From: Chthoniobacter sp.
GTDB lineage: Bacteria; Verrucomicrobiota; Verrucomicrobiia; Chthoniobacterales; Chthoniobacteraceae
Length of the DNA stretch: 64,000 nucleotides
NCBI GenBank assembly: GCA_021414005.1
Contig: JAIOPH010000013.1
Location: forward strand, 186,001 to 250,000
Reading direction: 5' to 3'
Below, one piece after another: positions 1-8,816 of this stretch (the stretch's first letter is position 1; each line of letters begins with the position of its first letter). The notes beneath the pieces are model-generated. The model saw nothing but the letters and a program-made list of their open reading frames with translations, was not told the origin of the DNA and searched no databases. The position numbers and the translations under genes are program-made.

Positions 1-1
1 G

Positions 2-544
2 CGCGCCATCAAAAAAGGCGCGGGCATCGGCGGCGAAAAGCTCCTCATGGATCACATCGTTTTCGAGGGTTACACGCCGAACAAAGTGCCCGTGATCGTG
101 GAAGTGATGACCGACAATAACAACCGCACCGCGCCCGAGATCCGGCTGCTTTTCAAACACGGTCAGCTCGGCACGCCGGGCTCGAACAAATTCCTTTTCG
201 ACCACGTCGGCCTCGTCGAAGCCCACCACCCGGACGCCACCGCCGACATAGAGGCCGCAGCCATCGAAGCCGGCGCGCAAAACGTCGAGCCGCTCACCCA
301 CGCCACGAATGACGACATCCCCGAGGGCGTGGCCGGCGCGCGTTTCATCACCGAGCGCGCCGACCTGCACACCGTGACGCAGTGGCTGGCGAAAAACGGC
401 TGGACCGTGGTGACCAGCGAGCTCGGCTACGTGGCGAAAAACTTCCCCGACCTCACCGACACGCAGCGCGCCGAAGTCGGCGAGTTTCTCCACGCCCTCG
501 ACGAAAACGACGACGTCCACCGCGTCTGGGCCGCGCTGCGGTAG
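2..544 (+). CDS. YebC/PmpR family DNA-binding regulator (TACO1 family), 5' end missing
   Basis: Reading frame is open from the first bases of the window, so the gene starts upstream; a Met codon at 47 is internal. The visible 180 residues begin with RAIKKGAGIGGE, the conserved YebC stretch, then (V/I)EGYTPNKVPVIVEVMTDN and NRTAPEIR, also family hallmarks. The C-terminal part is acidic, as usual. YebC-family proteins are about 240 residues, so roughly 60 N-terminal residues are missing. The family includes transcriptional regulators (PmpR) and translation factors that relieve ribosome stalling; which applies here cannot be told. The next gene converges 18 bp downstream. Family call is firm, function is known only at family level. 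Confidence 0.9.
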   Translation, partial: RAIKKGAGIGGEKLLMDHIVFEGYTPNKVPVIVEVMTDNNNRTAPEIRLLFKHGQLGTPGSNKFLFDHVGLVEAHHPDATADIEAAAIEAGAQNVEPLTHATNDDIPEGVAGARFITERADLHTVTQWLAKNGWTVVTSELGYVAKNFPDLTDTQRAEVGEFLHALDENDDVHRVWAALR

Positions 545-562
545 CCCGTCGGACTGCTTTCG

Positions 563-1927
563 TCATTCGTCCCGGCCGACTCCCCGCAGCAGCGGCAGGG
601 CCACGCCCCACGCGATGAGGACGTGGAGGAGAATGAGTATTTGGAAATACGAAAACGGCGTGCCGCCGGGCAGCAATAGACCGCCCCAAGCGTGGGGGAA
701 GTGGTCTTTGATCCACCCGCCGGCCAGCGCGCCCGCCGCGCCAATGACGCCGACGGAGGACCAATGCACGGCCATGGCGACGGTGCGCCCGGCGCTGCCG
801 GTGAAGACTTGCGTGAGCCGGAGCTGGCAGAGCTGCACGCCACTGTAAAAGCCGCCGATGACGAGCGACGCCACGCCCATGAGCACGACCGGCTGCGGCA
901 CAGTTCCGACAAAAGGCACTCGCCACGTCACGGGCGAGACGAAGAGCCACGCGAGGGTGAAAAGCGGCCCGGCAATCATCAAAAACAGCGCCACGGTCCG
1001 CGCGCCGAAGCGGTCGATGCGATGCCCGATGGCCGGTGCCCAGAGCATCGTGCCGAGCGCCGAGGCCACGATCAGCCATGACGCCTGCGAGAAGCTCGCG
1101 CCAAAGTTTTCCTGCAAATACACCACGTTGAAAAAGCCGGGCACACCGGCCGAGTAGCCGGGCAGCGCCAGCGCCGCCGTCCATGCGCCCATGGCCAGGG
1201 TGAGCCGGCGAAATGCCCGGTCCCGCAGCGGGGCGACGAGCCTTTTCCAAAACACCACGCCCGGCGTGGTGCGGTGCGGCCGCGGCTCGATCACACCGAG
1301 ATGCACCACGATGTCCGCCACGCCGAGCAGCGCCGCCACGCCGAAGACCAGCGAGAAGCCGAGCAGCGCGTGCGGCGGTTGATTCCACCGGTCCATGGCC
1401 CAGCCGAACCCCAGCGCCGACATCACCATGCTCACCGCCAGCACCCGCGCTCGCACGCCCCAGAAACGACCCGCGCGCGCGGCGGGCAGCAGGTCCGCCA
1501 TCCAGCTCAGCCACGGTGCCGTGCCGGCTTGCGCGAGCACTTCGCTCAGCCCGAGCACGGCGATGAGCAGCACCGGCCACCACACCCGGCCCTGCGGCCA
1601 CACCCACGGCAGCAGCGCCGGCACCAGCCAGAGCAGCCGGTGCGCGATCACCACCACCGCCCAGAACGTCTTCCGCCTTTCCAGCCGCTCCACGAAAAAC
1701 GCCGACGGCAACTGGGCCAGCAACGCGAGCTGCCGCACCGCGCCCATGAGGCCGAGCTGAAACCCCGTGGCCTGCACAGCCTGGAGAAAAAGCGGCAGCG
1801 GCGTTCCGTAGGCCGCACCGATCCAGAACGTGCCAAACGCGCCCGCGGCAATGTTCAGCCACATCGCCCGCTCCACGGCGCGCTCGGAAAGCGCGGCGGT
1901 TGGAGGAGCGGCGGGAATTTCCGGCAT
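563..1927 (-). CDS. MFS transporter
   Basis: A 454-residue polytopic membrane protein with about 11-12 hydrophobic segments and the layout of a major facilitator: two six-helix halves separated by a basic cytoplasmic loop around residues 205-230 (RPHRTTPGVVFWKRL). The loop IGHRIDRFGARTVAL resembles the second-half copy of the MFS loop motif. The substrate cannot be predicted. I chose the ATG at 1927 (protein starting MPEIPAAPP) because the in-frame extension to 1999 adds a non-hydrophobic Arg-rich stretch; neither start has a clear Shine-Dalgarno, so the start is uncertain. The gene is divergent from the phosphatase-RpiB-GlyA fusion and convergent with yebC. Confidence 0.8.
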   Translation of the reverse strand: MPEIPAAPPTAALSERAVERAMWLNIAAGAFGTFWIGAAYGTPLPLFLQAVQATGFQLGLMGAVRQLALLAQLPSAFFVERLERRKTFWAVVVIAHRLLWLVPALLPWVWPQGRVWWPVLLIAVLGLSEVLAQAGTAPWLSWMADLLPAARAGRFWGVRARVLAVSMVMSALGFGWAMDRWNQPPHALLGFSLVFGVAALLGVADIVVHLGVIEPRPHRTTPGVVFWKRLVAPLRDRAFRRLTLAMGAWTAALALPGYSAGVPGFFNVVYLQENFGASFSQASWLIVASALGTMLWAPAIGHRIDRFGARTVALFLMIAGPLFTLAWLFVSPVTWRVPFVGTVPQPVVLMGVASLVIGGFYSGVQLCQLRLTQVFTGSAGRTVAMAVHWSSVGVIGAAGALAGGWIKDHFPHAWGGLLLPGGTPFSYFQILILLHVLIAWGVALPLLRGVGRDE

Positions 1928-2012
1928 GGGCGGCGGCACGTTACCCGGCCCCGCCCATCTCTCCACCACGATCCGCGTTTTTTCCCGTCCGCATCTCACT
2001 TCCCGCCGCCCG

Positions 2013-2041
2013 TTGACTTGCCCGGAGCGGCTCCCTATCTT
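2013..2041 (+). promoter_or_regulatory. Sigma-70-type promoter of the fusion gene
   Basis: TTGACT at 2013-2018, a 17-bp spacer, then TATCTT at 2036-2041. The -10 box ends 26 bp before the GTG start at 2068. It matches the housekeeping consensus in 5/6 positions at -35 with ideal spacing. Seen in sequence; activity is inferred. Confidence 0.6.
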
Positions 2042-2067
2042 CGCGCCTCTTTCAGAAAACCGCCTTC

Positions 2068-4278
2068 GTGAAACACGTCCTTTTCGTTTGCACCGGAAAT
2101 ATCTGCCGCAGCCCGATGGCGGAAGGGCTGTTTCGCGACGCGGTGAAAAACCTGCCGGGTTTTGAGGTCAGTTCCGCCGGGGTGTCCACCGGTTACGGGC
2201 AGCCGCCCAGCGCCCACGCAGTGGAGGCGCTGCGTCCGCTCGGGCTGGATATTACCGAGCAGCGCAGCCAACCGCTGACGGACGAACTCGCGGAGCAGGC
2301 CACACACATTTTTGTGATGACCCGCGGGCATCTCGACGCCATCTGCATGTATTTCCCCGATGCGGCGGAAAAGACCTACCTCATCCGCGAATTCGACGAA
2401 GCCGTCGCGCGCAACGGCAACCCCGACGTGCCCGACCCGATCGGCCTCGGCCTCGACGCGTATCTTCAATGTCGCGACACCATTCGGCGCAGTCTCCCCA
2501 GCCTCCTCCGCTTTCTCCAATCCGACTCCACCATGAGCACCCCGCCCACCTCCTCCACTTCCCCGGCCCCGGCCACCCCGGCCTCCACCCGCACGCTGCG
2601 CATCGCGCTCGGCGCGGATCACGGCGGTCTGGAACTCAAGCAAACCGTCCACGCGCACCTCACGAAGAAGGGCTACATCGTCACCGATTTCGGCGCGTTT
2701 TCCCACGACTCGGTGGACTATCCCGACTACGCGGAAACCGTCTGCCATCACCTGCTCGCGGGCGAGTCGGATTTCGGCATTCTGTTTTGCAAAAGTGGCA
2801 TCGGCATGAGCATCGCCGCGAACCGTTTTCCGCACGTCCGCGCCGCGCTGCTGGACAATGCCGCCGAGGCCGCCATCACGCGCCAGCACAACAACGCCAA
2901 CGTGCTCTGCCTGGCGGCCAATCACGTCGAGCCGAGCGCCGCGCCGAACATCGTCGAGGCATTTTTGACCACCACTTTCGAGGGCGGACGCCACGAGCGC
3001 CGGGTGGAAAAGCTGGAGCACCTCGGCACCACCAACGTCGCCCATGCTTCGCTCGAGGAAGGCGACCCGGAAATCTTCCGCGCCATCGAGGCCGAGCAGC
3101 GGCGGCAGTTTGAAAACATCGAGCTGATCGCCAGCGAGAACTTCACCAGCCGCGCCGTGATGGAAGCCCAGGGCTCCTGCCTCACGAACAAATACGCCGA
3201 GGGTTACCCCGGTCGGCGCTGGTACGGCGGGTGCGAGCATGTGGACGTGGTCGAGCAACTCGCCATCGACCGCGCCAAGCAGCTCTTTGGCGGCGATCAT
3301 GTGAACGTCCAGCCGCACTCCGGCTCGCAGGCGAATACCGCCGTCTATTTCTCCGTGCTCCAGCCGGGCGACAGCATCCTCACCATGGACCTCGCCCACG
3401 GCGGCCACCTCACCCATGGGCACAAGGCGAATTTTTCCGGCCGCTTCTACACCGTCACCCACTACGGCGTGAGCCAGCAGGACGAGCGCATTGATTACGA
3501 CCACCTCGCCACCATGGCCCACGAGGTCGAGCCGAAGATGATCACCGCCGGGGCCAGCGCCTACCCGCGGATCATTGATTTCGCCCGCATGCGCGAGATC
3601 GCGGACAGCGTGGGCGCGTATCTTTTCGTGGACATGGCGCACATCGCCGGGCTCGTCGCCGCCGGGCTGCACCCGAACCCCGTGCCGCTCGCCGACTTCG
3701 TCACCTCGACCACGCACAAAAGTCTGCGCGGCCCGCGCGGCGGCCTCATCATTTGCAAAGAGAAGTACGCCAAAGGCATCGACGGCCAGGTCTTTCCCGG
3801 CATTCAGGGCGGACCGCTCGAACACGTCATCGCGGCCAAAGCGGTGTGCTTCCACGAGGCGCTCCAGCCTTCCTTCAAAGCCTACGCGCAGCAGGTGGTG
3901 AACAACGCCAAGGCGCTCGCCGCCGGCCTCACCAAGCACGGCTACCGCATCACCAGCGGCGGCACCGACAACCACCTCATGCTCGTGGATCTTCGTCCGA
4001 AAGGCCTTAATGGCAAGATCGCCAGCGACGCGCTCGACCACGCCGGCATCACCGTGAACAAGAACGGCATCCCCTTCGACACCGAGCCGATCAGCAAAGG
4101 CGGCGGCATTCGCGTGGGCACACCCGCCGTGACCACCCGCGGCATGAAGGAAGAGGAGATGATGGAAATCGCCGACCTCATCCACCGCGTGCTCTCGAAC
4201 ATCGAGAACGCCGACGAGCACGCCCGCGTCCGCACCGCCGTCCGCGCCCTCACCTCGCGCTTCCCGCTGCCGGGGTAA
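2068..4278 (+). CDS. Triple fusion: low-Mr protein phosphatase + ribose-5-phosphate isomerase B + serine hydroxymethyltransferase
   Basis: One uninterrupted 736-residue frame starting at a GTG. Residues 1-153 are a low-molecular-weight phosphatase: P-loop CTGNICRS with nucleophile C8 and R14, and the acid-loop DPIG (D123). Ile12 is the residue typical of tyrosine phosphatases; arginine phosphatase YwlE has Thr there. A Ser/Thr/Pro/Ala linker (about 154-175) leads to RpiB (177-318): GADHGG, catalytic C241 in [12 protein letters not shown], and RQHNNANVL. GlyA follows directly (about 325-736) with no internal Met at its start: [18 protein letters not shown] with the PLP lysine K551, and full length. 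So dephosphorylation, pentose-phosphate isomerisation and serine/glycine C1 metabolism are joined. The domain order repeats the ywlE-rpiB-glyA gene order of Bacillus. An internal ATG at 2533 could allow a separate RpiB-GlyA product but lacks a ribosome site. Confidence 0.93.
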   Translation: MKHVLFVCTGNICRSPMAEGLFRDAVKNLPGFEVSSAGVSTGYGQPPSAHAVEALRPLGLDITEQRSQPLTDELAEQATHIFVMTRGHLDAICMYFPDAAEKTYLIREFDEAVARNGNPDVPDPIGLGLDAYLQCRDTIRRSLPSLLRFLQSDSTMSTPPTSSTSPAPATPASTRTLRIALGADHGGLELKQTVHAHLTKKGYIVTDFGAFSHDSVDYPDYAETVCHHLLAGESDFGILFCKSGIGMSIAANRFPHVRAALLDNAAEAAITRQHNNANVLCLAANHVEPSAAPNIVEAFLTTTFEGGRHERRVEKLEHLGTTNVAHASLEEGDPEIFRAIEAEQRRQFENIELIASENFTSRAVMEAQGSCLTNKYAEGYPGRRWYGGCEHVDVVEQLAIDRAKQLFGGDHVNVQPHSGSQANTAVYFSVLQPGDSILTMDLAHGGHLTHGHKANFSGRFYTVTHYGVSQQDERIDYDHLATMAHEVEPKMITAGASAYPRIIDFARMREIADSVGAYLFVDMAHIAGLVAAGLHPNPVPLADFVTSTTHKSLRGPRGGLIICKEKYAKGIDGQVFPGIQGGPLEHVIAAKAVCFHEALQPSFKAYAQQVVNNAKALAAGLTKHGYRITSGGTDNHLMLVDLRPKGLNGKIASDALDHAGITVNKNGIPFDTEPISKGGGIRVGTPAVTTRGMKEEEMMEIADLIHRVLSNIENADEHARVRTAVRALTSRFPLPG

Positions 4279-4402
4279 AAGGAACCGCTCACTCACAGCG
4301 GCGCGCGGCAAAACAGCTCAGACCGGAAAAAGCCGCTTGCTCCCGGAAAGGAGGGTGGCAATTTTCGCGCGTCGGTCCCCAACTATTTACCTACTCGCTC
4401 CC

Positions 4403-5287
4403 ATGAAACTGCCCGGTCTTCTCATCGTCGTCCTTGCCCTCACCACTTCGCTTTTCGCCCAAGACCCGGCCGATGAAACGGCCGCGCGCGCGAAAATGCA
4501 GAAGGTCGCGGATGGGCTGAACTACCAAAAGGGCGAGATCACGCTGCGCGGCGGGCTGGCGAAGATTCATGTGCCGGAGGAATTCCGCTATCTCGACGGC
4601 AAGGACGCCGCGACGGTTCTCTCGAAAATCTGGGGTAATCCGCCCGGCTCTACGCCGCTCGGGATGCTATTGCCCGCGAAGATCAGCCCGGCCAGCCCGG
4701 AGGCGTGGGCCGTGATCATCACCTACGACGAAGACGGCTATGTGAAAGACGACGAGGCGGCGAAGATGGATTACAGCAAACTGCTCAAGGAGATGAAGGA
4801 AGGCACGCGCGAAGCCAGCAAGGAGCGAGTGAAGGCAGGTTATGGCAGCATCGAACTCGTGGGCTGGGCCACGCCGCCGCGCTACGATCAGGCCACGCAC
4901 AAAATGTATTGGGCGAAGGAGCTGAAATTCGACGGCGGCGATGAGAACACGCTCAACTACAACATTCGCATGCTCGGCCGCCGCGGGGTGCTAGTGCTCA
5001 ACGCGGTCGCCAGCGTGGGGCAATTGAAAGAAATCGAGGAAGCGACGCCGGCGGTGCTGGCGATGGTGGATTTTCAGGAAGGGCACCGCTACACAGACTT
5101 CAACGCCTCGACAGACAAGGTGGCAACTTACGGCATCGCCGCGTTGGTGGCGGGCGGGCTGGCGACGAAGGCGGGCCTTTTCAAAGGGCTGCTCGTGGCG
5201 CTACTGGCCGCGAAGAAGCTGGTGATCGTGGGCGTCGTGGCGGTCGGGGCTTGGTTGAAAAAGGTCTTCAGCAGAAAGACCGGGTAG
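4403..5287 (+). CDS. DUF2167 family membrane protein
   Basis: A 294-residue protein with a cleavable signal peptide (MKLPGLLIVVLALTTSLFAQ) and a C-terminal hydrophobic pair of helices (about 245-285) ending in a basic tail (KKVFSRKTG). The central part resembles DUF2167 proteins: an N-terminal LRGGLAKI(H)VPEEFRYLD block, GNPPGSTPLGML, and later LNYNIRMLGRRGVLVLN. The family is found in many Gram-negative bacteria and has no assigned function; it is predicted to be exported and membrane-anchored. The ATG at 4403 was chosen because it begins exactly at the signal peptide; an in-frame upstream start at 4337 would add an Arg-rich leader. It stands alone downstream of the fusion gene and converges with the T2SS-F-like gene. 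Confidence 0.82.
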   Translation: MKLPGLLIVVLALTTSLFAQDPADETAARAKMQKVADGLNYQKGEITLRGGLAKIHVPEEFRYLDGKDAATVLSKIWGNPPGSTPLGMLLPAKISPASPEAWAVIITYDEDGYVKDDEAAKMDYSKLLKEMKEGTREASKERVKAGYGSIELVGWATPPRYDQATHKMYWAKELKFDGGDENTLNYNIRMLGRRGVLVLNAVASVGQLKEIEEATPAVLAMVDFQEGHRYTDFNASTDKVATYGIAALVAGGLATKAGLFKGLLVALLAAKKLVIVGVVAVGAWLKKVFSRKTG

Positions 5288-5305
5288 GCTGGCGCAGGCG
5301 CGGCG

Positions 5306-6289
5306 CTACTTCATCAATTCGTTCAACTGGTCGGTGTAGCCTTGGTAGGCCGTGACGATTCCGTAGCCAGCGTAACAGAGCACCGCGATGTAGAAGAGCC
5401 GCGGCAGCCACTCGGCCAGCGTGTCGAGCCGTGCTAGGCCTTCCGCCTGATATTCTGCGGCGAGCCGGCGGAGTTCCTCATCGAGATGCCCGGTCTGTTC
5501 CCCGACGCCGAAGCTGCGGATCATCGGCTCGGGAAAGGCGCGGCTGGCCGCGAGCAACCCGCCCACTTGCGCGCCACCGCGCACCTCGGGAATCGCCCGC
5601 GTCACCGCCGCGCGGATCACGCCGCTCTGGCTCGCGCGTTGCGCGGCTTGCAGGGCGTCAATGACGTTGATCCCGGCATCGAGCTGCATCTCGTAGGTCG
5701 CGCAAAAGCGTGCCGTGGAAAGCGCGCGGCGGATGCCGCCGATCAGCGGGACCATCCGCAGCAGCGCGTCGAGCAGCGCGCTTTTCGCGGCGGCATCGCG
5801 GAGCAGCGGCACCAGCAGCGCGACCACGATCACGATGCCGTAGAGCAGTCCGAGCAGGCCGAGAGTTTCGCGCAGAAACGCGCCGAGCCCGTCGCCGAAA
5901 AGCAGCGTCCGCAGCCCGAAGACGAAGACCCCGAGATGCAGCACGAACGCGGGATACGCGCACTTTTTCAAAATGCCCGCGCGGGCCTGCGCCAGCGCCC
6001 CGAAGTAGTCCGAAAGCTGCGCCAGCCCGTGCTCCAGCTTGCCCGCGCGCTCCACCGCCGCAATCACGCCCACCTCCATCTCGCTCACCGCCGGACGCTG
6101 CCGGGCAAAGGCTTCGCCGACCGTCTGACCGGCACCCACGCCGTCCTTCAGCCGGCGAATAATCTGGCGCATCCCGCCGCGCGTAGTGCGGGCGAGGTTG
6201 TCCAACGCGGCGGGAAACGGCACGCCCGAGCGCACGAGCTGCCCGAGGCTGTGGTAGAGGCTTTGCTTGTCGCGCAGGCGGAGGGACAC
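5306..6289 (-). CDS. Type II secretion system F domain protein (GspF/PilC-like)
   Basis: A 327-residue integral membrane protein with two copies of the T2SSF helical domain: the first around residues 10-130 (QSLYHSLGQLVRSGVPFPAAL ... GVIAAVERAGKLEHGLAQL) and the second around 200-310 (FCATYEMQLDAGINVIDAL ... VGEQTGHLDEELRRLA), each followed by hydrophobic helices. This is the inner-membrane platform fold of type II secretion and type IV pili, about 80 residues shorter than a full GspF. The GTG at 6289 (start M-SLRLRDKQSLY) fits family N-termini best; a TTG at 6310 is an alternative. It is divergent from ribD by 51 bp, and no other secretion or pilus gene is next to it. Confidence 0.8.
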   Translation of the reverse strand: MSLRLRDKQSLYHSLGQLVRSGVPFPAALDNLARTTRGGMRQIIRRLKDGVGAGQTVGEAFARQRPAVSEMEVGVIAAVERAGKLEHGLAQLSDYFGALAQARAGILKKCAYPAFVLHLGVFVFGLRTLLFGDGLGAFLRETLGLLGLLYGIVIVVALLVPLLRDAAAKSALLDALLRMVPLIGGIRRALSTARFCATYEMQLDAGINVIDALQAAQRASQSGVIRAAVTRAIPEVRGGAQVGGLLAASRAFPEPMIRSFGVGEQTGHLDEELRRLAAEYQAEGLARLDTLAEWLPRLFYIAVLCYAGYGIVTAYQGYTDQLNELMK

Positions 6290-6340
6290 GGCGCGAAGTT
6301 CCGGGTTCAAACTTCCCCGCGCAAGGCCTAAACCTCGCGC

Positions 6341-7363
6341 ATGCACGACGACGAAAAACACCTGCGCGCGGCCCTGCGCGTGGCAGCGCGCGGCGTGAGC
6401 CACACCAGCCCGAACCCCGCCGTCGGCGCGGTCATCGTGCGCGGCGGGCGCGTGCTGGCGCGCGGTTTTCACCGGAAGGCCGGCGGGCCGCACGCGGAAA
6501 TTGAGGCGCTGCACGCGCTGAAAAATCCCGCCCTCGCGCGCGGCGCCACGCTCTACGTGACGCTCGAACCGTGCTCCACGCACGGACGCACGCCGCCGTG
6601 CGTCGAGGCGATCATTCGCGCGGGCTTCGCGCGCGTGGTCGTCGGCGCGGTTGATCCCAATCCCGCGCACGCCGGACGCGGCCTCGAACTGTTGCGCGCG
6701 GCGGGCCTCGCGGTCACATCAGGCGTGTTGGAAAACGAGTGCCGTGAGCTGAACGCGGGCTTCAACAAATGGATCGTGACCGGCCTGCCGCTGGTCATCG
6801 CCAAGGCCGGGATGTCGCTCGATGGCCGCCTCACCCGTCCGCCCGGCGAGGGCCGGTGGCTGACCAGCCCCGCCGCGCGCGCCGACGCCATGCGCCTGCG
6901 CGCGCGGGTGGATGCCATCCTCATCGGCGCGCAGACCCTCCGCGCCGACAACCCGCGGCTGACCGTGCGCGGCGTTCCCGGCTCCCGCCAGCCGTGGCGC
7001 GTCATCGTCACGCGGAGCTGCGATCTGCCCAAACGCGCCCACGTTTTCACGGACGCTCATCGCGATCGCACGCTCGTCTTTCGCGGCCAAAGCCTCCGCA
7101 CCGTGCTGCGCGAACTCGGTCGCCGCGGCCTCTCCAGCGTCCTGCTCGAAGGCGGCGGTCGCGTGCTTGGCGACGCCTTTGACCGCCGGCTCGTGGACCG
7201 CATCCATTTCTACCTCGCCCCGCTCCTTTGCGGCGGCCCCGTCCCCGCCATTGGCGGTCGCGGCGTGGCCGCCACGATCGCCGCCCCGCAACTCCGCCAC
7301 CCGCACTACCAGAAAATCGGCTCCGACCTCCGCCTCACCGCCGAAGTCGCGTATCCCCTTTGA
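6341..7363 (+). CDS. ribD: Bifunctional riboflavin biosynthesis deaminase/reductase RibD
   Basis: A 340-residue protein with both RibD halves. The N-terminal deaminase (about 1-140) shows TSPNPAVGAVIV and the zinc/proton-shuttle motif HAE (51-53), then EPCSTHGRTPPC with zinc ligands C78 and C87. The C-terminal reductase (about 145-340) begins GLPLVIAKAGMSLDGR and has RVDAILIGAQTLRADNPRLTVR and LLEGGG. It catalyses deamination then NADPH-dependent reduction of the pyrimidine intermediate in riboflavin synthesis. Length is near the usual 360. No other rib gene is in the window. Confidence 0.96.
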   Translation: MHDDEKHLRAALRVAARGVSHTSPNPAVGAVIVRGGRVLARGFHRKAGGPHAEIEALHALKNPALARGATLYVTLEPCSTHGRTPPCVEAIIRAGFARVVVGAVDPNPAHAGRGLELLRAAGLAVTSGVLENECRELNAGFNKWIVTGLPLVIAKAGMSLDGRLTRPPGEGRWLTSPAARADAMRLRARVDAILIGAQTLRADNPRLTVRGVPGSRQPWRVIVTRSCDLPKRAHVFTDAHRDRTLVFRGQSLRTVLRELGRRGLSSVLLEGGGRVLGDAFDRRLVDRIHFYLAPLLCGGPVPAIGGRGVAATIAAPQLRHPHYQKIGSDLRLTAEVAYPL

Positions 7364-7385
7364 CGCCGGCCGCGGCTTCCGTTCC

Positions 7386-8816
7386 TCACGCCAGAATTCC
7401 TTTCACCAAGTGGCCGTGGACGTTAGTCAGGCGGCGCTGGATGCCGTTGTGGTAGTAGGTGAGGCGTTCGTGGTCGAGGCCCAGCAGGTGCAGCACGGTG
7501 GCGTGGAGATCGGGCCAGGTAACGGCGTCTTGCACGGACCGCAGGCCGAAATCGTCCGTCTCGCCGAAGGCGGTGCCGCCTTTCAACCCCGCGCCGGCGA
7601 GCCACACGCTGAATCCCTGCGGATTGTGATCGCGCCCGGCTCCGATGACTCCGGCGGCGGACTGGGCAAAGGGCGTGCGGCCAAACTCGGTGGTGAAGAT
7701 GAGCAGCGTGTCCTCCAGCATACCGCGCTGTTTGAGGTCTTTGATCAAGGCGGCGATCGGCTGGTCGATCATCGGGGCCTCGCGCTGATGGTTCTCGCGG
7801 TTGTCCTCATGCCCATCCCACCCGTGGCGCGGCTTTCCGCCGAAAGCGCCGCCGGAGTAGATCTGCACAAAGCGGGTGCCGCGTTCGAGGAGTCGCCGGG
7901 CGAGCAGGCAGCGGCGGCCGCAGTCGGCGGTCTCCGGGCGGTCGAGGCCGTAGCTGCGCGTGATGAACGCTGGCTCGTCGGCGAAGTCCGTGGCCTCCGG
8001 GATGGAAGTCTGCATCCGCGCAGCGAGTTCGTAAGCGCGAACGCGGGCGGTGAGCAGCCCGTCGCCCGGATGGCCGGCGAGGTGCGACTGGTTGATCCGC
8101 GCGAGCAGCCCGAGGCCTTCGCGCTCGGCGTCCGCGGCGGTGGGCTGCGCGGGAAACAGGTCGCGAATGGGCTCGGTGGCGCTTTGAAAAAGCACGCCCT
8201 GATGGGTGGCTGGCAGAAACCCGCTCGACCAGTTCGAGGCACCACCATTGGGCTGGCTGCGCGCGTCCGGCAACACGACAAAGGTGGGCAGCGCGTCGGA
8301 TTCATTGCCCAGTCCGTACGACAGCCAGCTTCCCAGCGACGGGTAGCCGTTGGACTGAAAGCCGCTGTTCGCCTGGAACATCGCGGGCATGTGGTTGGAC
8401 GTGTCGGCGACCATTGAGCGGACCACGGTCAGCTCGTCGGCCACCGTCGCGAGATGCGGAAATAGGTCCGAAACCCACAGGCCGCTTTGCCCCCGCTGGC
8501 GAAAGCTCCAGTCGCTGCGCCGGAGCAGTCCGACAGCGCCCGAGAAAGTAGAAACCTTGGAGCTGTCCGGCAGCGCCTTTCCATGCAGCGCCTCCAGCTC
8601 CGGCTTGTAGTCGAACGAATCCACCTGGCTCAGCCCGCCCACGAGGAAAATGTGAATCGCCCGCTTCGCCTTGGGCGCGTGATGCGCGGCGGGCAGCGCG
8701 GTCCCGGCAGCGGCGCGACTTTCCCGCCCGAGCAGGCAGGCCAGCGCGGCGGCGGTGAGGCCGGTGGCGCTAAAGTCGAGAAAGGCGCGGCGAGAGAGCG
8801 GTGTCGGGAGGTTCAT
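7386..8816 (-). CDS. DUF1501 family secreted protein
   Basis: A 476-residue protein starting with an LSRRAFLDFSATGLTAAAL leader, typical of the twin-arginine-like signal of DUF1501 proteins. Core motifs: HIFLVGGLSQVDSFDYKPEL, LFPHLATVADELTVVRSM, GYPSLGSWLSYGLGNE, HGWDGHEDN and DTLLIFTTEFGRTPF. DUF1501 proteins have an alkaline-phosphatase/sulfatase-like fold and in PVC bacteria are nearly always paired with a DUF1549/DUF1553 cytochrome, as here: the start codon overlaps the stop of the upstream gene by 4 bp (ATGA), so the two are translationally coupled. The pair is abundant in Planctomycetes and Verrucomicrobia but its substrate is not known. Confidence 0.93.
   Translation of the reverse strand: MNLPTPLSRRAFLDFSATGLTAAALACLLGRESRAAAGTALPAAHHAPKAKRAIHIFLVGGLSQVDSFDYKPELEALHGKALPDSSKVSTFSGAVGLLRRSDWSFRQRGQSGLWVSDLFPHLATVADELTVVRSMVADTSNHMPAMFQANSGFQSNGYPSLGSWLSYGLGNESDALPTFVVLPDARSQPNGGASNWSSGFLPATHQGVLFQSATEPIRDLFPAQPTAADAEREGLGLLARINQSHLAGHPGDGLLTARVRAYELAARMQTSIPEATDFADEPAFITRSYGLDRPETADCGRRCLLARRLLERGTRFVQIYSGGAFGGKPRHGWDGHEDNRENHQREAPMIDQPIAALIKDLKQRGMLEDTLLIFTTEFGRTPFAQSAAGVIGAGRDHNPQGFSVWLAGAGLKGGTAFGETDDFGLRSVQDAVTWPDLHATVLHLLGLDHERLTYYHNGIQRRLTNVHGHLVKGILA

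Noticed and set aside
2035..4311. 758-residue open frame opposite the phosphatase-RpiB-GlyA gene
   Set aside because: It is a GC-driven antisense frame with His/Gly/Val-rich composition and no motif, while the sense strand has three complete enzyme domains.
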